This document shows, piece after piece, positions 9,420-17,468 of a DNA stretch of 64,000 bases; position 1 is the first letter of the stretch, and each line of letters starts with the position of its first letter. Source of the DNA: Clostridium kluyveri (GTDB lineage Bacteria > Bacillota > Clostridia > Clostridiales > Clostridiaceae); assembly GCF_001902295.1 (NCBI RefSeq), contig NZ_CP018335.1, forward strand, positions 2,790,001 through 2,854,000. The letters run 5' to 3'. The notes under the pieces are model-generated. The model had not been told where the DNA came from. It saw only the letters and a program-made list of their open reading frames with translations, and ran no database searches. A program made the position numbers and the translations under genes.

Positions 9420-9917
9420 TTATTCCGTTTCGATACCATCATAAGCATCACCCATTGAAGCAAAATCCTCTCTTAACCAATACCACCTTTCACCATTGTT
9501 TTCAACCAATCTTTCAACCAAATCAGTAAACGATAATGCAATGACTGTACATTCTCCAACTACCCCATGTCTGTCCCAGTAGCTATCATAGCATTTTCCA
9601 ATTCTTTCAGGATTCATATCTATTGTCATATAGTCACCATTTCCATCATTAGCAATTATATACCATTCTGATGTAATATCCTCTTCACAAGGTTCTCCTA
9701 CAATTACCGGGTTTGCTAGAATGAATTCATCTGGAGATACTATATTGGCGATATAGTTTTGATTTTCGAACAATATAATTCCACCACAAAGTTCATAAAG
9801 CTCCTTCACATCATCAGGCAAATGGTGTTTTGATTCAACATTTGGTAATCCTTTTGATGGGTATACTATACAATTAGGTAGTTTTTTTATTTTCTCTACT
9901 AGTTCTTTAATGTCCAT
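9420..9917 (-). CDS. SUKH (SMI1/KNR4) family immunity protein
   Basis: A 165-residue acidic protein with the SUKH fold signature: an N-terminal helix (IKKLPNCIVYPSKGL), LPDDVKELYELCGGIILFE, a central FILANP strand, IANDGNGDYMTID and a C-terminal SFTDLVERLVENN helix. SUKH proteins neutralise polymorphic toxins, typically nucleases, by direct binding. The start follows an AAGGAG site, 19 nt after the stop of a toxin tail fragment (9937-10122), which is its likely cognate toxin. It is the last immunity gene of the island. Confidence 0.85.
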   Translation of the reverse strand: MDIKELVEKIKKLPNCIVYPSKGLPNVESKHHLPDDVKELYELCGGIILFENQNYIANIVSPDEFILANPVIVGEPCEEDITSEWYIIANDGNGDYMTIDMNPERIGKCYDSYWDRHGVVGECTVIALSFTDLVERLVENNGERWYWLREDFASMGDAYDGIETE

Positions 9918-9936
9918 ATCTAATCAACTCCTTAAG

Positions 9937-10122
9937 TTATTTAAGATTATAGATATATCTGTTAAACTCTCTATAATACTCTACTCTTGCCTCCTGAGGA
10001 ACTTTTGCTGCATCAAACATTCTTTCGCTTAGACTTTGTATCTCCTGCGGAGAAACCTCACTCCAGTTGACTTTTCCACCGACTTTTTTGCCTGTTCTTT
10101 CAAACAACCAGTCTCTACTCAC
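9937..10122 (-). pseudogene. C-terminal toxin tail fragment, cut by recombinase insertion
   Basis: About 60 residues (SRDWLFERTGKKVGGKVNWS through EYYREFNRYIYNLK) remain. They read as the end of a polymorphic toxin tip immediately preceding its SUKH immunity gene. The frame is preceded by an in-frame TAA that lies inside the recombinase fragment, so there is no stem, no secretion domain and no convincing ribosome binding site; the first codon is GTG at the junction. I do not recognise the toxin family with certainty. Loss of the upstream part probably makes the fragment inactive on its own. Confidence 0.6.
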
Positions 10123-10573
10123 TTACCCGTAGCCCTGTGTAGAGAAACAGGAGAATTATCATCTTATTCCTTTTGCTTACCTTCTCCTCATTTTGGATAT
10201 AGAATAGAATCCTTTCTACTTGTTTATCTTCCAATACTTCTACCTGTCTTTCAGAACCATAGGTTAGCTTTACTCTATCCTTTGCAATATCCACCACAAC
10301 CTCTTTTGTGTAGCCATTATCTACTAGATATTTATTGAATGATTGGATACTGTTTACTTTTTTATTTATGGTTGATAACTCATACTGATTTTCAATGAGG
10401 TGGTTCCCGTAGCTTGTGATGTGGAATCTTTTCACCTCTCCATTGAAGTTTACACCTTTACTTTCAAGGAATCCTACAAAAGCAGCGGTATCTCCTACAT
10501 AGCTTTCTATTGTTTTAGTGTTTTTTCCACCTTCTATTAGGTATCTTTCGAATTTTTCTACTAGGTTCATCAT
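10115..10573 (-). pseudogene. Truncated tyrosine recombinase/phage integrase (N-terminal half)
   Basis: The protein starts at ATG 10573 or 10570 behind GGAAG and shows an N-terminal SAM-like DNA-binding domain (FERYLIEGGKNTKTIESYVG) and the beginning of the catalytic domain up to LFLYTGLRVSE, which contains the first catalytic Arg. It then stops at once: the rest of the catalytic domain (HxxR and Tyr) is absent and the sequence continues as a toxin tail. It is therefore a 5' fragment of about half the usual 280-300 residues. The junction at about 10115-10122 is the breakpoint. Confidence 0.85.
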
Positions 10574-10614
10574 TTTTTTCTTCCTTTCATTTTTTATTTT
10601 TGGGTATAGCAAAA

Positions 10615-10649
10615 AGACCAACAACAGGATCAACTTCCGTTGTTGGTCT
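10615..10649. terminator. Strong bidirectional hairpin next to the recombinase fragment
   Basis: AGACCAACAAC and GTTGTTGGTCT are perfect 11-bp arms with a T-run on either side, about 40 bp upstream of the recombinase start. It may protect the mobile element from outside transcription or mark its end. Confidence 0.7.
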
Positions 10650-11078
10650 CTCTTTTTTTATGCTTAGGGTGTGTCTAGGACATACTCAGGGTGTACTTGA
10701 TTTATCCCGAACCGTTGGTATCACTGAGTTTAGGCGCAAGGACATAGTTTGTGGCAATTCATTCTACCTCTACATAGAAAAATCCAATAGACACTATTTC
10801 AGCATCTATTTGACCCTCTCCTTGATTTTTGTTTTTTAGTTGATGTACTCACATTGGTTAACTTTGTATAGAATTTAACGCAAAAAAACCAAGCTTCATT
10901 GCAGAATTGAGATTATGCAGTTACAATATCTATGGCTATTATATTAAAAATTAATAAAATCACTACTTTAAGTATTTATATCTTATTTTGCAGTCGGTTT
11001 ATTAAAAATTTTGTAGTGAGTATAAAAGACAATAGAATACGGGTGGATATATTATTTAAAAATACCCAGCCCTTAAAC
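10650..11078. other. Gene-free stretch, probable remnant of the recombinase element
   Basis: No intact frame is visible. On the minus strand a broken frame near 10650-10830 can be read only across stops, which fits decayed coding DNA that came with the recombinase. The only structured part is the imperfect hairpin at 10898-10921. Confidence 0.4.
10898..10921. repeat. Hairpin motif downstream of immunity gene (copy 2)
   Basis: ATTGCAGAA pairs with TTATGCAGT with one mismatch and one wobble; the segment resembles 9267-9290. It lies 157 bp after the stop of the immunity gene at 11079. Confidence 0.35.
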
Positions 11079-11387
11079 TTACTTTAATGCATTATTTATC
11101 TGATTTATGAATTTTTGAAATACATTCAACCTTTGTTTATCTAAATTTACTGGTTCAATTCTTACATTGTATTTATAGAAAAATCTGTCTCCAACTTCAA
11201 CTTCTAGAGAGCGTAATTCTTCTTTATCAGTATGTTTTTCAAGAAAATCCAACCAATCATTGACCTCTTCTTTATGCCAAGTCAATATTTGTTCTGAAGA
11301 AACTTTTCTCATCTCCTCAATTATAGTTTTAAGTTCATTCAAAGTACTAATCAACTCTTTATGGCATTGTTGAGTTATTAAACTCAT
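11079..11387 (-). CDS. Putative immunity protein for the ART-like toxin cassette
   Basis: A 102-residue, mainly helical acidic protein with no signal or membrane segment and no family I recognise. The GAGGTG site overlaps the stop codon of the toxin cassette just upstream (11399), so translation is coupled. This tight order, toxin tip then small acidic gene, is the standard toxin-immunity layout, and that is the only basis for the call. Confidence 0.6.
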   Translation of the reverse strand: MSLITQQCHKELISTLNELKTIIEEMRKVSSEQILTWHKEEVNDWLDFLEKHTDKEELRSLEVEVGDRFFYKYNVRIEPVNLDKQRLNVFQKFINQINNALK

Positions 11388-11398
11388 TTTAAATCACC

Positions 11399-12544
11399 TC
11401 ATTTTATAAAATTTATCGGAGAAGTTTGTATCCATCTCTCTGGAACTGCATTAAAGTCAATGTAAATTTGATGTGCTCCACCATATAGACCCATTCCTTG
11501 TGGTCCAACTGTACCATCAAGTCCTGAAATACTTGACCCCTTAGGAACAGTCATTTTATACAATGTACTTCCATCATTGCAGAATTCCTGTTTAATTGCA
11601 GTTTTTACTCTCCACTCATACTCTGTTGCTGGTGGTGGATTTAAGCTCCAAAAACATCCGTTCTTGCCGCCAACTCTGTACAAAGTCGTACCTTCTCCAT
11701 AGGTTTTCTCAACTGCATTTCCACCTTCGAAAGAATTTAAAACATTTCTTTGCCATTGACTACCTTCTGGCAATTGAGACGCTTTTACATGTACAGATTC
11801 AACCGCCCCCTCAGATGCCTCTTTTCCCCTACCAACAATCTTTTTAGTTATATTCTTAGCCAGTTTTTCAATTTCACTAGCTCCACCAGCACCATTCATT
11901 GCAAATACAGTTCCGTTACTTAATTTGCCTGCTGCCTCTTCTACTTCTGGTGACATTCCTGCTTTTATTCCCTTGTATATCTTTCCTAGTAGACTTCCTG
12001 CACCCAGCGTGCCTAGTCCAAACAACTGATCTCCTGTACTATAGTGCTTTCCTGATACTAAATCCTTTCCTTCAACTATTTCACCTAACATTTTAAGTTG
12101 ACCAAATACTGGTATGAAATCTGCTGCAATAGATGCTGTTCTTTCACCATTCGTTTCGTAATCAAAGTCTGATGAAGTTACCATTTTTTTTATGTAATCA
12201 TCACAACTATTTATTTTTTCCTTATCTATTTCCGAATCAAATATAAGCTTACTAATAAAATCTGGCAGGAATTTTGAAGCATTTTCTGAACTATATTTTG
12301 GCAAACTTGCATTATAGGCATCTATTTGAGATTTTATCTGTTCATACTCTTGATGCATAGCCATTGATATTCTTCCAAAGCCAAGTAGGTCTTCCAAGCC
12401 TATTTTATCCTTGTTAATTCCATCTGATACTTTTGTATTCATATCAAATATCGATGCAGGTCTTTCTCCTTGTATTCCTACATTGTTATCTATTCTTATA
12501 TCTTGTAACTTCGAATCTCTTAGCTTTTTTATTGTTTTAACCAA
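11399..12544 (-). CDS. 5'-truncated T7SS toxin cassette with unusual C-terminal tip (possible ADP-ribosyltransferase-like)
   Basis: The frame is open up to an in-frame TAA at 12692-12694, but no ATG with a ribosome binding site exists there; the start given is a TTG within the homology block. Residues 1 to about 247 are almost the same as the middle of the full-length toxin (15827-17110), including the pre-toxin motif ADFIPVFGQLKMLGEIVEGK. The last 135 residues differ entirely: GTTLYRVGGKNGCFWS, TEYEWRVKTAI and LYGGAHQIYIDF recall ART/TNT-type folds, which is a guess. Lacking the N-terminal secretion stem, it is probably a silent cassette paired with the immunity gene at 11079. Confidence 0.75.
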   Translation of the reverse strand: MVKTIKKLRDSKLQDIRIDNNVGIQGERPASIFDMNTKVSDGINKDKIGLEDLLGFGRISMAMHQEYEQIKSQIDAYNASLPKYSSENASKFLPDFISKLIFDSEIDKEKINSCDDYIKKMVTSSDFDYETNGERTASIAADFIPVFGQLKMLGEIVEGKDLVSGKHYSTGDQLFGLGTLGAGSLLGKIYKGIKAGMSPEVEEAAGKLSNGTVFAMNGAGGASEIEKLAKNITKKIVGRGKEASEGAVESVHVKASQLPEGSQWQRNVLNSFEGGNAVEKTYGEGTTLYRVGGKNGCFWSLNPPPATEYEWRVKTAIKQEFCNDGSTLYKMTVPKGSSISGLDGTVGPQGMGLYGGAHQIYIDFNAVPERWIQTSPINFIK

Positions 12545-12622
12545 ATCATTATAGAATACATCATCTACTTCTCTTTGATACTCCCCTATAAATCCATCAT
12601 TGCTGCTATAACCTACAGTACT
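11806..12622 (-). repeat. Toxin-stem homology block, copy A (817 bp)
   Basis: Gapless and nearly identical to 16015-16831 in the full-length toxin (about five amino-acid differences in the shared frame). Similarity stops sharply at both ends, at the tip junction (CCCCCTCAG side) and near 12622. Confidence 0.9.
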
Positions 12623-12764
12623 GCTTTCATATGTGGTAGATTGCAGACTTACTACAGAATTATTATTATACAGTATAAATCCTTGCTCCTTTTATTAATT
12701 TTACTATCTACTGTTATTAACTATTTTTTATACAGTTATTTATTGCATAATTTTATAGCGACTA

Positions 12765-13094
12765 TTAGTCCTCATCATACATTAAATCATCCATTTCTTG
12801 CATATCTCTTTCAATATCACCATACATATCTATTAAATTCATTAGAAAATCTATTGTAGTAACTCTATCATGCTCGTATATTACCACATTAACTCCCAAA
12901 CTTGTAATTTCTTTATAAGCTTTTACTATATTTTTTATTCCATCTTCATTTGTGTATCCGCATATCATTACATACTCATTATTTATTATTTTATCCTTAA
13001 TCTCTCCTATTGATAAGTTGGTATATTTTCTTATGTTACTAATGCACTTTGTTATTTTATCATTACTTTTTATTTTAATTCCCACGGTATCCAT
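12765..13094 (-). CDS. Putative immunity protein for the GHH nuclease cassette
   Basis: A 109-residue, alpha/beta-looking protein with a strongly acidic C-terminus (DMYGDIERDMQEMDDLMYDED). An AGGAGGG site lies between the toxin stop (13108) and its ATG, 13 nt apart. I do not recognise the family; the role is inferred from its position directly after a nuclease toxin tip. The acidic surface would suit binding a basic nuclease. Confidence 0.6.
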   Translation of the reverse strand: MDTVGIKIKSNDKITKCISNIRKYTNLSIGEIKDKIINNEYVMICGYTNEDGIKNIVKAYKEITSLGVNVVIYEHDRVTTIDFLMNLIDMYGDIERDMQEMDDLMYDED

Positions 13095-13107
13095 ATTTCC
13101 CTCCTAC

Positions 13108-13884
13108 TTAAAAATCATTTATATCTATTATCGGCTCTCCTGGACTACTATTTTTAAAGTTTCCTCCATGCCATCCCTTTAAATGTTCATTTGGTGTAAC
13201 TGGATATATTATTTCCCCTTTATCAGCTAAATGAGGATATTGGGATGCACTATACGAATGATGTCCTTGAATAGGCTTACCATCATATTTGGGAGTTCTA
13301 CCATTTAAAATATCTTCAATTTGTTCTGTTGTCCAATTACGTGTAGTGCTTTCTCCATTTATTATTCTTTCTCTTTCTTGATTCCAGAATTGTTTAACAC
13401 CTTCACGTCTTCTAGCTGAAAATCTTTTATTCCACTCATATGCTTCATATTCTGCTTTAGTTACTGTTCTATTATCTATTTTGCTTTTAATTTCTGACAT
13501 TTTCTTTGAACTTAACTGCTTATTCGTTAACTGATGTTCATTTAAATCTAATCCAGAAACCCTTTCAGAAATTATTTCTTTTGCATTAGGATTTCTTACC
13601 CCCTCAGATGCCTCTTCTCCCTTACCAACAATCTTTTTAGTTATATTCTTAGTCAGTTTTTCAATTTCACTAGCTCCACCAGCACCATTCATTGCAAATA
13701 CAGTTCCGTTACTTAATTTGCCTGCTGCCTCTTCTACTTCCGGTGACATTCCTGTTTTTATTCCCTTGTATATCTTTCCTAGTAGACTTCCTGCACCTAG
13801 CGTGCCTAGTCCAAACAACTGATCTCCTGTACTATAGTGCTTTCCTGATACTAAATCCTTTCCTTCAACTATTTCACCTAACAT
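13108..13884 (-). CDS. 5'-truncated T7SS toxin cassette with GHH-type nuclease tip
   Basis: The first about 118 residues copy the pre-toxin region of the full-length toxin (MLGEIVEGKDLVSGKHYSTG). The tip, about 140 residues, holds PIQGHHSYSASQYPHLAD followed by TPNEHLKGWHGG, the signature of the GHH subgroup of HNH/EndoVII nuclease toxins. The frame continues upstream of ATG 13884 only to a TAG at 13990-13992, within the end of the preceding immunity gene, so the secretion stem is missing. It is probably a silent cassette; the gene at 12765 is its immunity partner. Confidence 0.8.
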   Translation of the reverse strand: MLGEIVEGKDLVSGKHYSTGDQLFGLGTLGAGSLLGKIYKGIKTGMSPEVEEAAGKLSNGTVFAMNGAGGASEIEKLTKNITKKIVGKGEEASEGVRNPNAKEIISERVSGLDLNEHQLTNKQLSSKKMSEIKSKIDNRTVTKAEYEAYEWNKRFSARRREGVKQFWNQERERIINGESTTRNWTTEQIEDILNGRTPKYDGKPIQGHHSYSASQYPHLADKGEIIYPVTPNEHLKGWHGGNFKNSSPGEPIIDINDF

Positions 13885-13966
13885 TTTAAGTTGACCAAAT
13901 ACTGGTATGAAATCTGCTGCAATAGATGCTGTTCTTTCACCATTCGTTTCGTAATCAAAGTCTGAT
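13599..13966 (-). repeat. Toxin-stem homology block, copy B (368 bp)
   Basis: Gapless copy of 16015-16382, with about four amino-acid differences in 118. It begins only 19 bp after the stop of the preceding immunity gene and ends at the same tip junction as copies A and C. Confidence 0.9.
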
Positions 13967-13985
13967 AGTGAAAGTATTTTACTTA

Positions 13986-14381
13986 TTATCTAGCATATTT
14001 TACCACACCTACAAATTTAAATTGATAGCCTTTATTATTTACAGCTTTTATACTTCCATCATATTGAAAATTATAAAGTAGAATCCCTGCATTGAATTTT
14101 ACTGATGATACTCTACCAATCAAATTCTCATATTTGGGCATTACTATATCCTCATATGAGCACCCTGAAATAAGTTCAGTAATTGAATTAGTTTCTTTCT
14201 CAAGACATACTCTCTCTATAAAATCTTCATCAAAATCATCTATATTAATATTAAAATCTTGTAAAAATTGTGATGGTAAAAAATCTCCTTCATCTGTATA
14301 GACGAGTTCAACATATTCTAAAAGTTCCTCATCTGATTTTGAGTTACCAATCCATAAAGATACATATCCTTCTCTTTCCAT
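13986..14381 (-). CDS. Immunity protein, probably Imm22-like
   Basis: A 131-residue acidic protein starting MEREGYVSLWIGNSKSDEEL, with DEGDFLPSQFLQDFNINIDD and a C-terminal FNAGILLYNF strand. The start and the WIG motif resemble the Imm22 immunity family as I remember it; this is recognition by eye. The ATG is 17 nt after the stop of the IS-interrupted toxin, with an AGGAG site between, so it protects against that toxin. It has no membrane segment and would act in the cytosol. Confidence 0.65.
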   Translation of the reverse strand: MEREGYVSLWIGNSKSDEELLEYVELVYTDEGDFLPSQFLQDFNINIDDFDEDFIERVCLEKETNSITELISGCSYEDIVMPKYENLIGRVSSVKFNAGILLYNFQYDGSIKAVNNKGYQFKFVGVVKYAR

Positions 14382-14398
14382 ATACTTATTCTACTCCT

Positions 14399-14662
14399 TT
14401 ACTTTAGTCTAAGCCCTTCTGGCAAAGCATCAACTCCACCATTAAGCCTATAATTAGCCCAGTTATTTAATCTACGTGTGAACATGTTATAATCAATTGA
14501 AGAATCAATTATATCCAACAATTCGTTATGAGCTGTTGTAGAACCTAGTTGACCATGCTTTCCAACTGGATTTATAAATTCCACATCACTTATAGCAGTT
14601 CTTAAATCTCGAATTTGTTCTGCACTTACTCCCCAATTTTTAAATTGAGGTGCACGTGAAAC
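14399..14662 (-). pseudogene. C-terminal part of the IS-interrupted T7SS toxin
   Basis: Reads VSRAPQFKNWGVSAEQ onward to DALPEGLRLK and stop. It is the last 87 residues of the toxin whose first 423 codons lie at 15842-17110. Joining the two parts after deleting 14663-15841 gives an uninterrupted frame across EWHL-VSRAP. The tip contains VGKHG and TTAHNELLDIIDSS segments; I infer a cytosolic toxin, possibly a nuclease, but cannot name the family. Confidence 0.85.
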
Positions 14663-14664
14663 TA

Positions 14665-15841
14665 TATAATTTGAACTAACAAATAGCTATAATTAAAATC
14701 TCTAAAATGGAAATACTAAAATAAATAAAGTATTGGAGATGATATTTGTGGGAGAAAGATTAAAAGTTAATTGTAAACATAGTTCTTATGATATGTTAAA
14801 ACAGCTGTATCAAACAGAAAAAGATGTAAGGATGAAAATAAGGCTGCTCGTAATACTATATTTTGGGGAAGGTTATTCAAGTCTTAAAATTGCAAAACTT
14901 GTTCACCAATCAGATTCTACAGTGAGGCGATATCTGCATAGATATAATAAATTTGGATTGCCAGGTTTAAAAGATATACCCCATCCCCCTAAAAATACTA
15001 TATTAAGTAATGAAGAACTTAAAGAAATTGATAAGAATTTATCTCAAAGTCCCCGTGATAGTGGCCTGGAATACAGCAATTGGACAGGAAACCTTTTAGT
15101 TGCAATGGTAAAAAATAAATTTAATAAAATCATATCATTGGGTACAGCATATAATATTCTCCATGAATTAAATTACTCCAAAACTCGTCCAAAGAAAACA
15201 GATAAAAGAGTAAATAAAGAAACATTAGAGAATTTTAGAGATAAACTTGATGATTTGCTTGAATCAAAAGATGAAAATACTGAAATCCTTTATGAAGATG
15301 AAGCTATAATAACTTCAGAGCCAACAACTACGGCAACATGGTCAAAAGTAGGCTCTCAAACTGTAGTTAAAACTAATAGTAGTGGCACAAGACAGAGAAC
15401 TGTAATATTCGGTGCAGTAAATCCAGAGAAAGGCAAGTTAACTCAAGAATTAAATGATAAAGGAAATACTGAGAATTTCAAGTCTTTTTTAAAATAAGGT
15501 GTCTGAAGATTATCCTGATAAAAAAGTTATAATTATAGCTGATAATGCAAGATACCATCATTTTAAGGGAATAAATGAATATTTAGAAGGATTAAAAAAT
15601 ATAGAATTCTTGTATTTGCCACCATATTGTTCTCAGTTAAATGCTATAGAGCACCTATGGAAAAACATTCGTTCCAATGTAACATATAATACTCTTTTTA
15701 ACAGTTTTTCAGAATTGTTACATCAAATTAGTTCCTATTTGGATTCAATAAAAGAGGACAAGGCTATATTGAAAAAACTATGTGCATATATCTACTAGCT
15801 CTTACCCCTATAAAGTTAGCTATTTGTTATTGTAAATTATA
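14665..15841 (+). mobile_element. IS630-family insertion sequence
   Basis: A 1,177-bp element with 25-bp terminal inverted repeats (22 of 25 match; outer TATAATTT, inner TAACAAATAGCTA). It is flanked by TA at 14663-14664 and 15842-15843, the target duplication typical of IS630/Tc1-mariner elements. It carries a transposase in the plus direction, opposite to the toxin it interrupts. The toxin frame is restored exactly by removing the element and one TA. Confidence 0.93.
14733..15798 (+). pseudogene. IS630 transposase, frameshifted into two frames
   Basis: The first frame (14733-15497, 254 aa) holds the N-terminal helix-turn-helix (GYSSLKIAKLVHQSDSTVRR) and the first catalytic Asp (LYEDEA). 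The second (15499-15798) holds the remaining catalytic residues in IIADNARYHH and LNAIEHLWKN. A shift of +1 at the T6-A4 run near 15485-15494 is required to join them. A classic -1 slippery shift would give the wrong frame, so I favour a mutation and an inactive copy. The start is uncertain (TTG 14733, ATG 14739 or GTG 14748). Confidence 0.85.
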
Positions 15842-17110
15842 TAAATGCCACTCATGCATTCCTCCTGGTTCGCGTAACTGTCTTTCAATTGCTCTTCTTG
15901 TTGATTTATTCTGCCACATACTATCTAATTCACCTACACTTAGTGAATTAAACCAGTCATTAAATTCACCACTCTTTACTGTAGGAACTTTTATTTTTCC
16001 CTCAGCTTGTGTAACCCCCTCAGATGCCTCTTCTCCCTTACCAACAATCTTTTTAGTTATATTCTTAGCAAGTTTTTCAATTTCACTAGCTCCACCAGCA
16101 CCATTCATTGCAAATACAGTTCCGTTACTTAATTTGCCTGCTGCCTCTTCTACTTCTGGTGACATTCCTGCTTTTATTCCCTTGTATATCTTTCCTAGTA
16201 GACTTCCTGCACCCAGCGTGCCTAGTCCAAACAACTGCTCTCCTGTACTATAGTGCTTTCCTGATACTAAATCCTTTCCTTCAACTATTTCACCTAACAT
16301 TTTAAGTTGACCAAATACTGGTATGAAATCTGCTGTAATAGATGCTGTTCTTTCACCATTCGTTTCGTAATCAAAGTCTGATGAAGTTACCATTTTTTTT
16401 ATGTAATCATCACAACTATTTATTTTTTCCTTATCTATTTCCGAATCAAATATAAGCTTACTAATAAAATCTGACAGGAATTTTGAAGCATTTTCTGAAC
16501 TATATTTTGGCAAACTTGCATTATAGGCATCTATTTGAGATTTTATCTGTTCATACTCTTGATGCATAGCCATTGATATTCTTCCAAAGCCAAGTAGGTC
16601 TTCCAAGCCTATTTTATCCTTGTTAATTCCATCTGATACTTTTGTATTCATATCAAATATCGATGCAGGTCTTTCTCCTTGTATTCCTACATTGTTATCT
16701 ATTCTTATATCTTGCAACTTCGAATCTCTTAGCTTTTTTATTGTTTTAACCAGATCATTATAGAATACATCATCTACTTCTCTTTGATACTCCCCTATAA
16801 ATCCATCATTGCTGCTATAACCTATAGTACTCATATTATAATTATATCCACTACTACTATTTTGTCCATCACCACTAGATACTGCTCCGAAAGCCTTATA
16901 TTTATCCATGTATTCTTCAATATGTTCCATATTATTCTTTATTGATGTATAATCCACATTTCCTAATTCATCATGAGCGTTTATTTCTTCAAATGCTTCC
17001 TTGCTAATTTCCTCTATCTTATCTAGAACTGGAAGCATATCATTTAGCATGGAGTAAGCAGCAGTAGTTTTCTTAGATAAAAGATCTGAATCTAAAATAT
17101 ACTTTCTCAC
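15827..17110 (-). CDS. T7SS-type polymorphic toxin, N-terminal stem (tip cut off by IS630)
   Basis: This frame encodes 427 residues, the last few of them from the insertion sequence. Layout: N-terminal helical region (1-110), likely the T7SS-targeted stem; a conserved middle (VKTIKKLRDSKLQDIR through KMVTSSDFDYE); a pre-toxin TG-type domain (ADFIPVFGQLKMLGEIVEGK); and the start of a variable tip after EASEG. Without the element it would be 510 residues, with the Imm22-like gene next. It follows two WXG100-like genes and partners. It is the only toxin here with a full N-terminus, and the donor or recipient of the two downstream homology blocks. As it stands, the toxic tip is lost. Confidence 0.85.
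   Translation of the reverse strand: MRKYILDSDLLSKKTTAAYSMLNDMLPVLDKIEEISKEAFEEINAHDELGNVDYTSIKNNMEHIEEYMDKYKAFGAVSSGDGQNSSSGYNYNMSTIGYSSNDGFIGEYQREVDDVFYNDLVKTIKKLRDSKLQDIRIDNNVGIQGERPASIFDMNTKVSDGINKDKIGLEDLLGFGRISMAMHQEYEQIKSQIDAYNASLPKYSSENASKFLSDFISKLIFDSEIDKEKINSCDDYIKKMVTSSDFDYETNGERTASITADFIPVFGQLKMLGEIVEGKDLVSGKHYSTGEQLFGLGTLGAGSLLGKIYKGIKAGMSPEVEEAAGKLSNGTVFAMNGAGGASEIEKLAKNITKKIVGKGEEASEGVTQAEGKIKVPTVKSGEFNDWFNSLSVGELDSMWQNKSTRRAIERQLREPGGMHEWHLYNLQ
16015..16831 (-). repeat. Toxin-stem homology block, copy C (in the full-length toxin)
   Basis: The reference copy of the repeated segment. 16015-16831 matches 11806-12622 over 817 bp and 16015-16382 matches 13599-13966 over 368 bp, both without gaps. 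All three end at the same base at the tip side. Confidence 0.9.
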
Positions 17111-17168
17111 TTTGCATTCTCCTCATATCCTTTTCATTTTGCTCTTGACATATTACCAATTTGCTACG

Positions 17169-17468
17169 CTACACCATATTTGCATCATAACTTTCTGCTT
17201 CTTCTTCATCTTGCTTACTTAAATTTTCTAAACAATAATTTACATAATACTCTGCTTGTCCATAAAAATAACTTAATGTATTTAAATCTTTAACAAAATT
17301 ATCTGACAGCACTTTCTCATCATTCCCGGCTTTTCCTAAATACATTCCCATAAAACTTTCAAATGTTTGTTGATACATTTTGGATGCATCACTTACTAAC
17401 TCTGATGCTTTACCTATTTTGTCTGCAATATTTTTTAATTCACCACTTACCTTTATGGTATCATCCAT
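17169..17468 (-). CDS. Small helical T7SS partner protein (WXG100-like)
   Basis: A 99-residue helical hairpin-type protein (IKVSGELKNIADKIGKASEL, then YLGKAG at the turn and a second helix), with an acidic C-terminus. Size and turn position match Esx/WXG100-like partners that pair with LXG-type toxins, though a true WxG is absent. It starts directly after the stop of the 211-aa gene and lies 58 bp before the toxin. It probably binds the toxin N-terminus for secretion. Confidence 0.7.
   Translation of the reverse strand: MDDTIKVSGELKNIADKIGKASELVSDASKMYQQTFESFMGMYLGKAGNDEKVLSDNFVKDLNTLSYFYGQAEYYVNYCLENLSKQDEEEAESYDANMV

Noticed and set aside
10600..10839. Open frame on the plus strand in the recombinase region
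   Set aside because: Spans a hairpin terminator, no ribosome site, composition unlike a protein.
15480..15500. Programmed -1 frameshift in the IS630 transposase at the T6-A4 run
   Set aside because: The two frames are joined only by a +1 shift; a -1 slip gives the wrong frame, so a mutation is the simpler reading.
11899..16305. Repeated 65-residue plus-strand frames (11899, 13692, 16108)
   Set aside because: They are antisense to the three toxin homology blocks and repeat only because the blocks do.
11399..17110. Toxin repeats as a CRISPR-like or tandem array
   Set aside because: The repeats are long coding copies (368-817 bp) with different tips; no short regular spacers.
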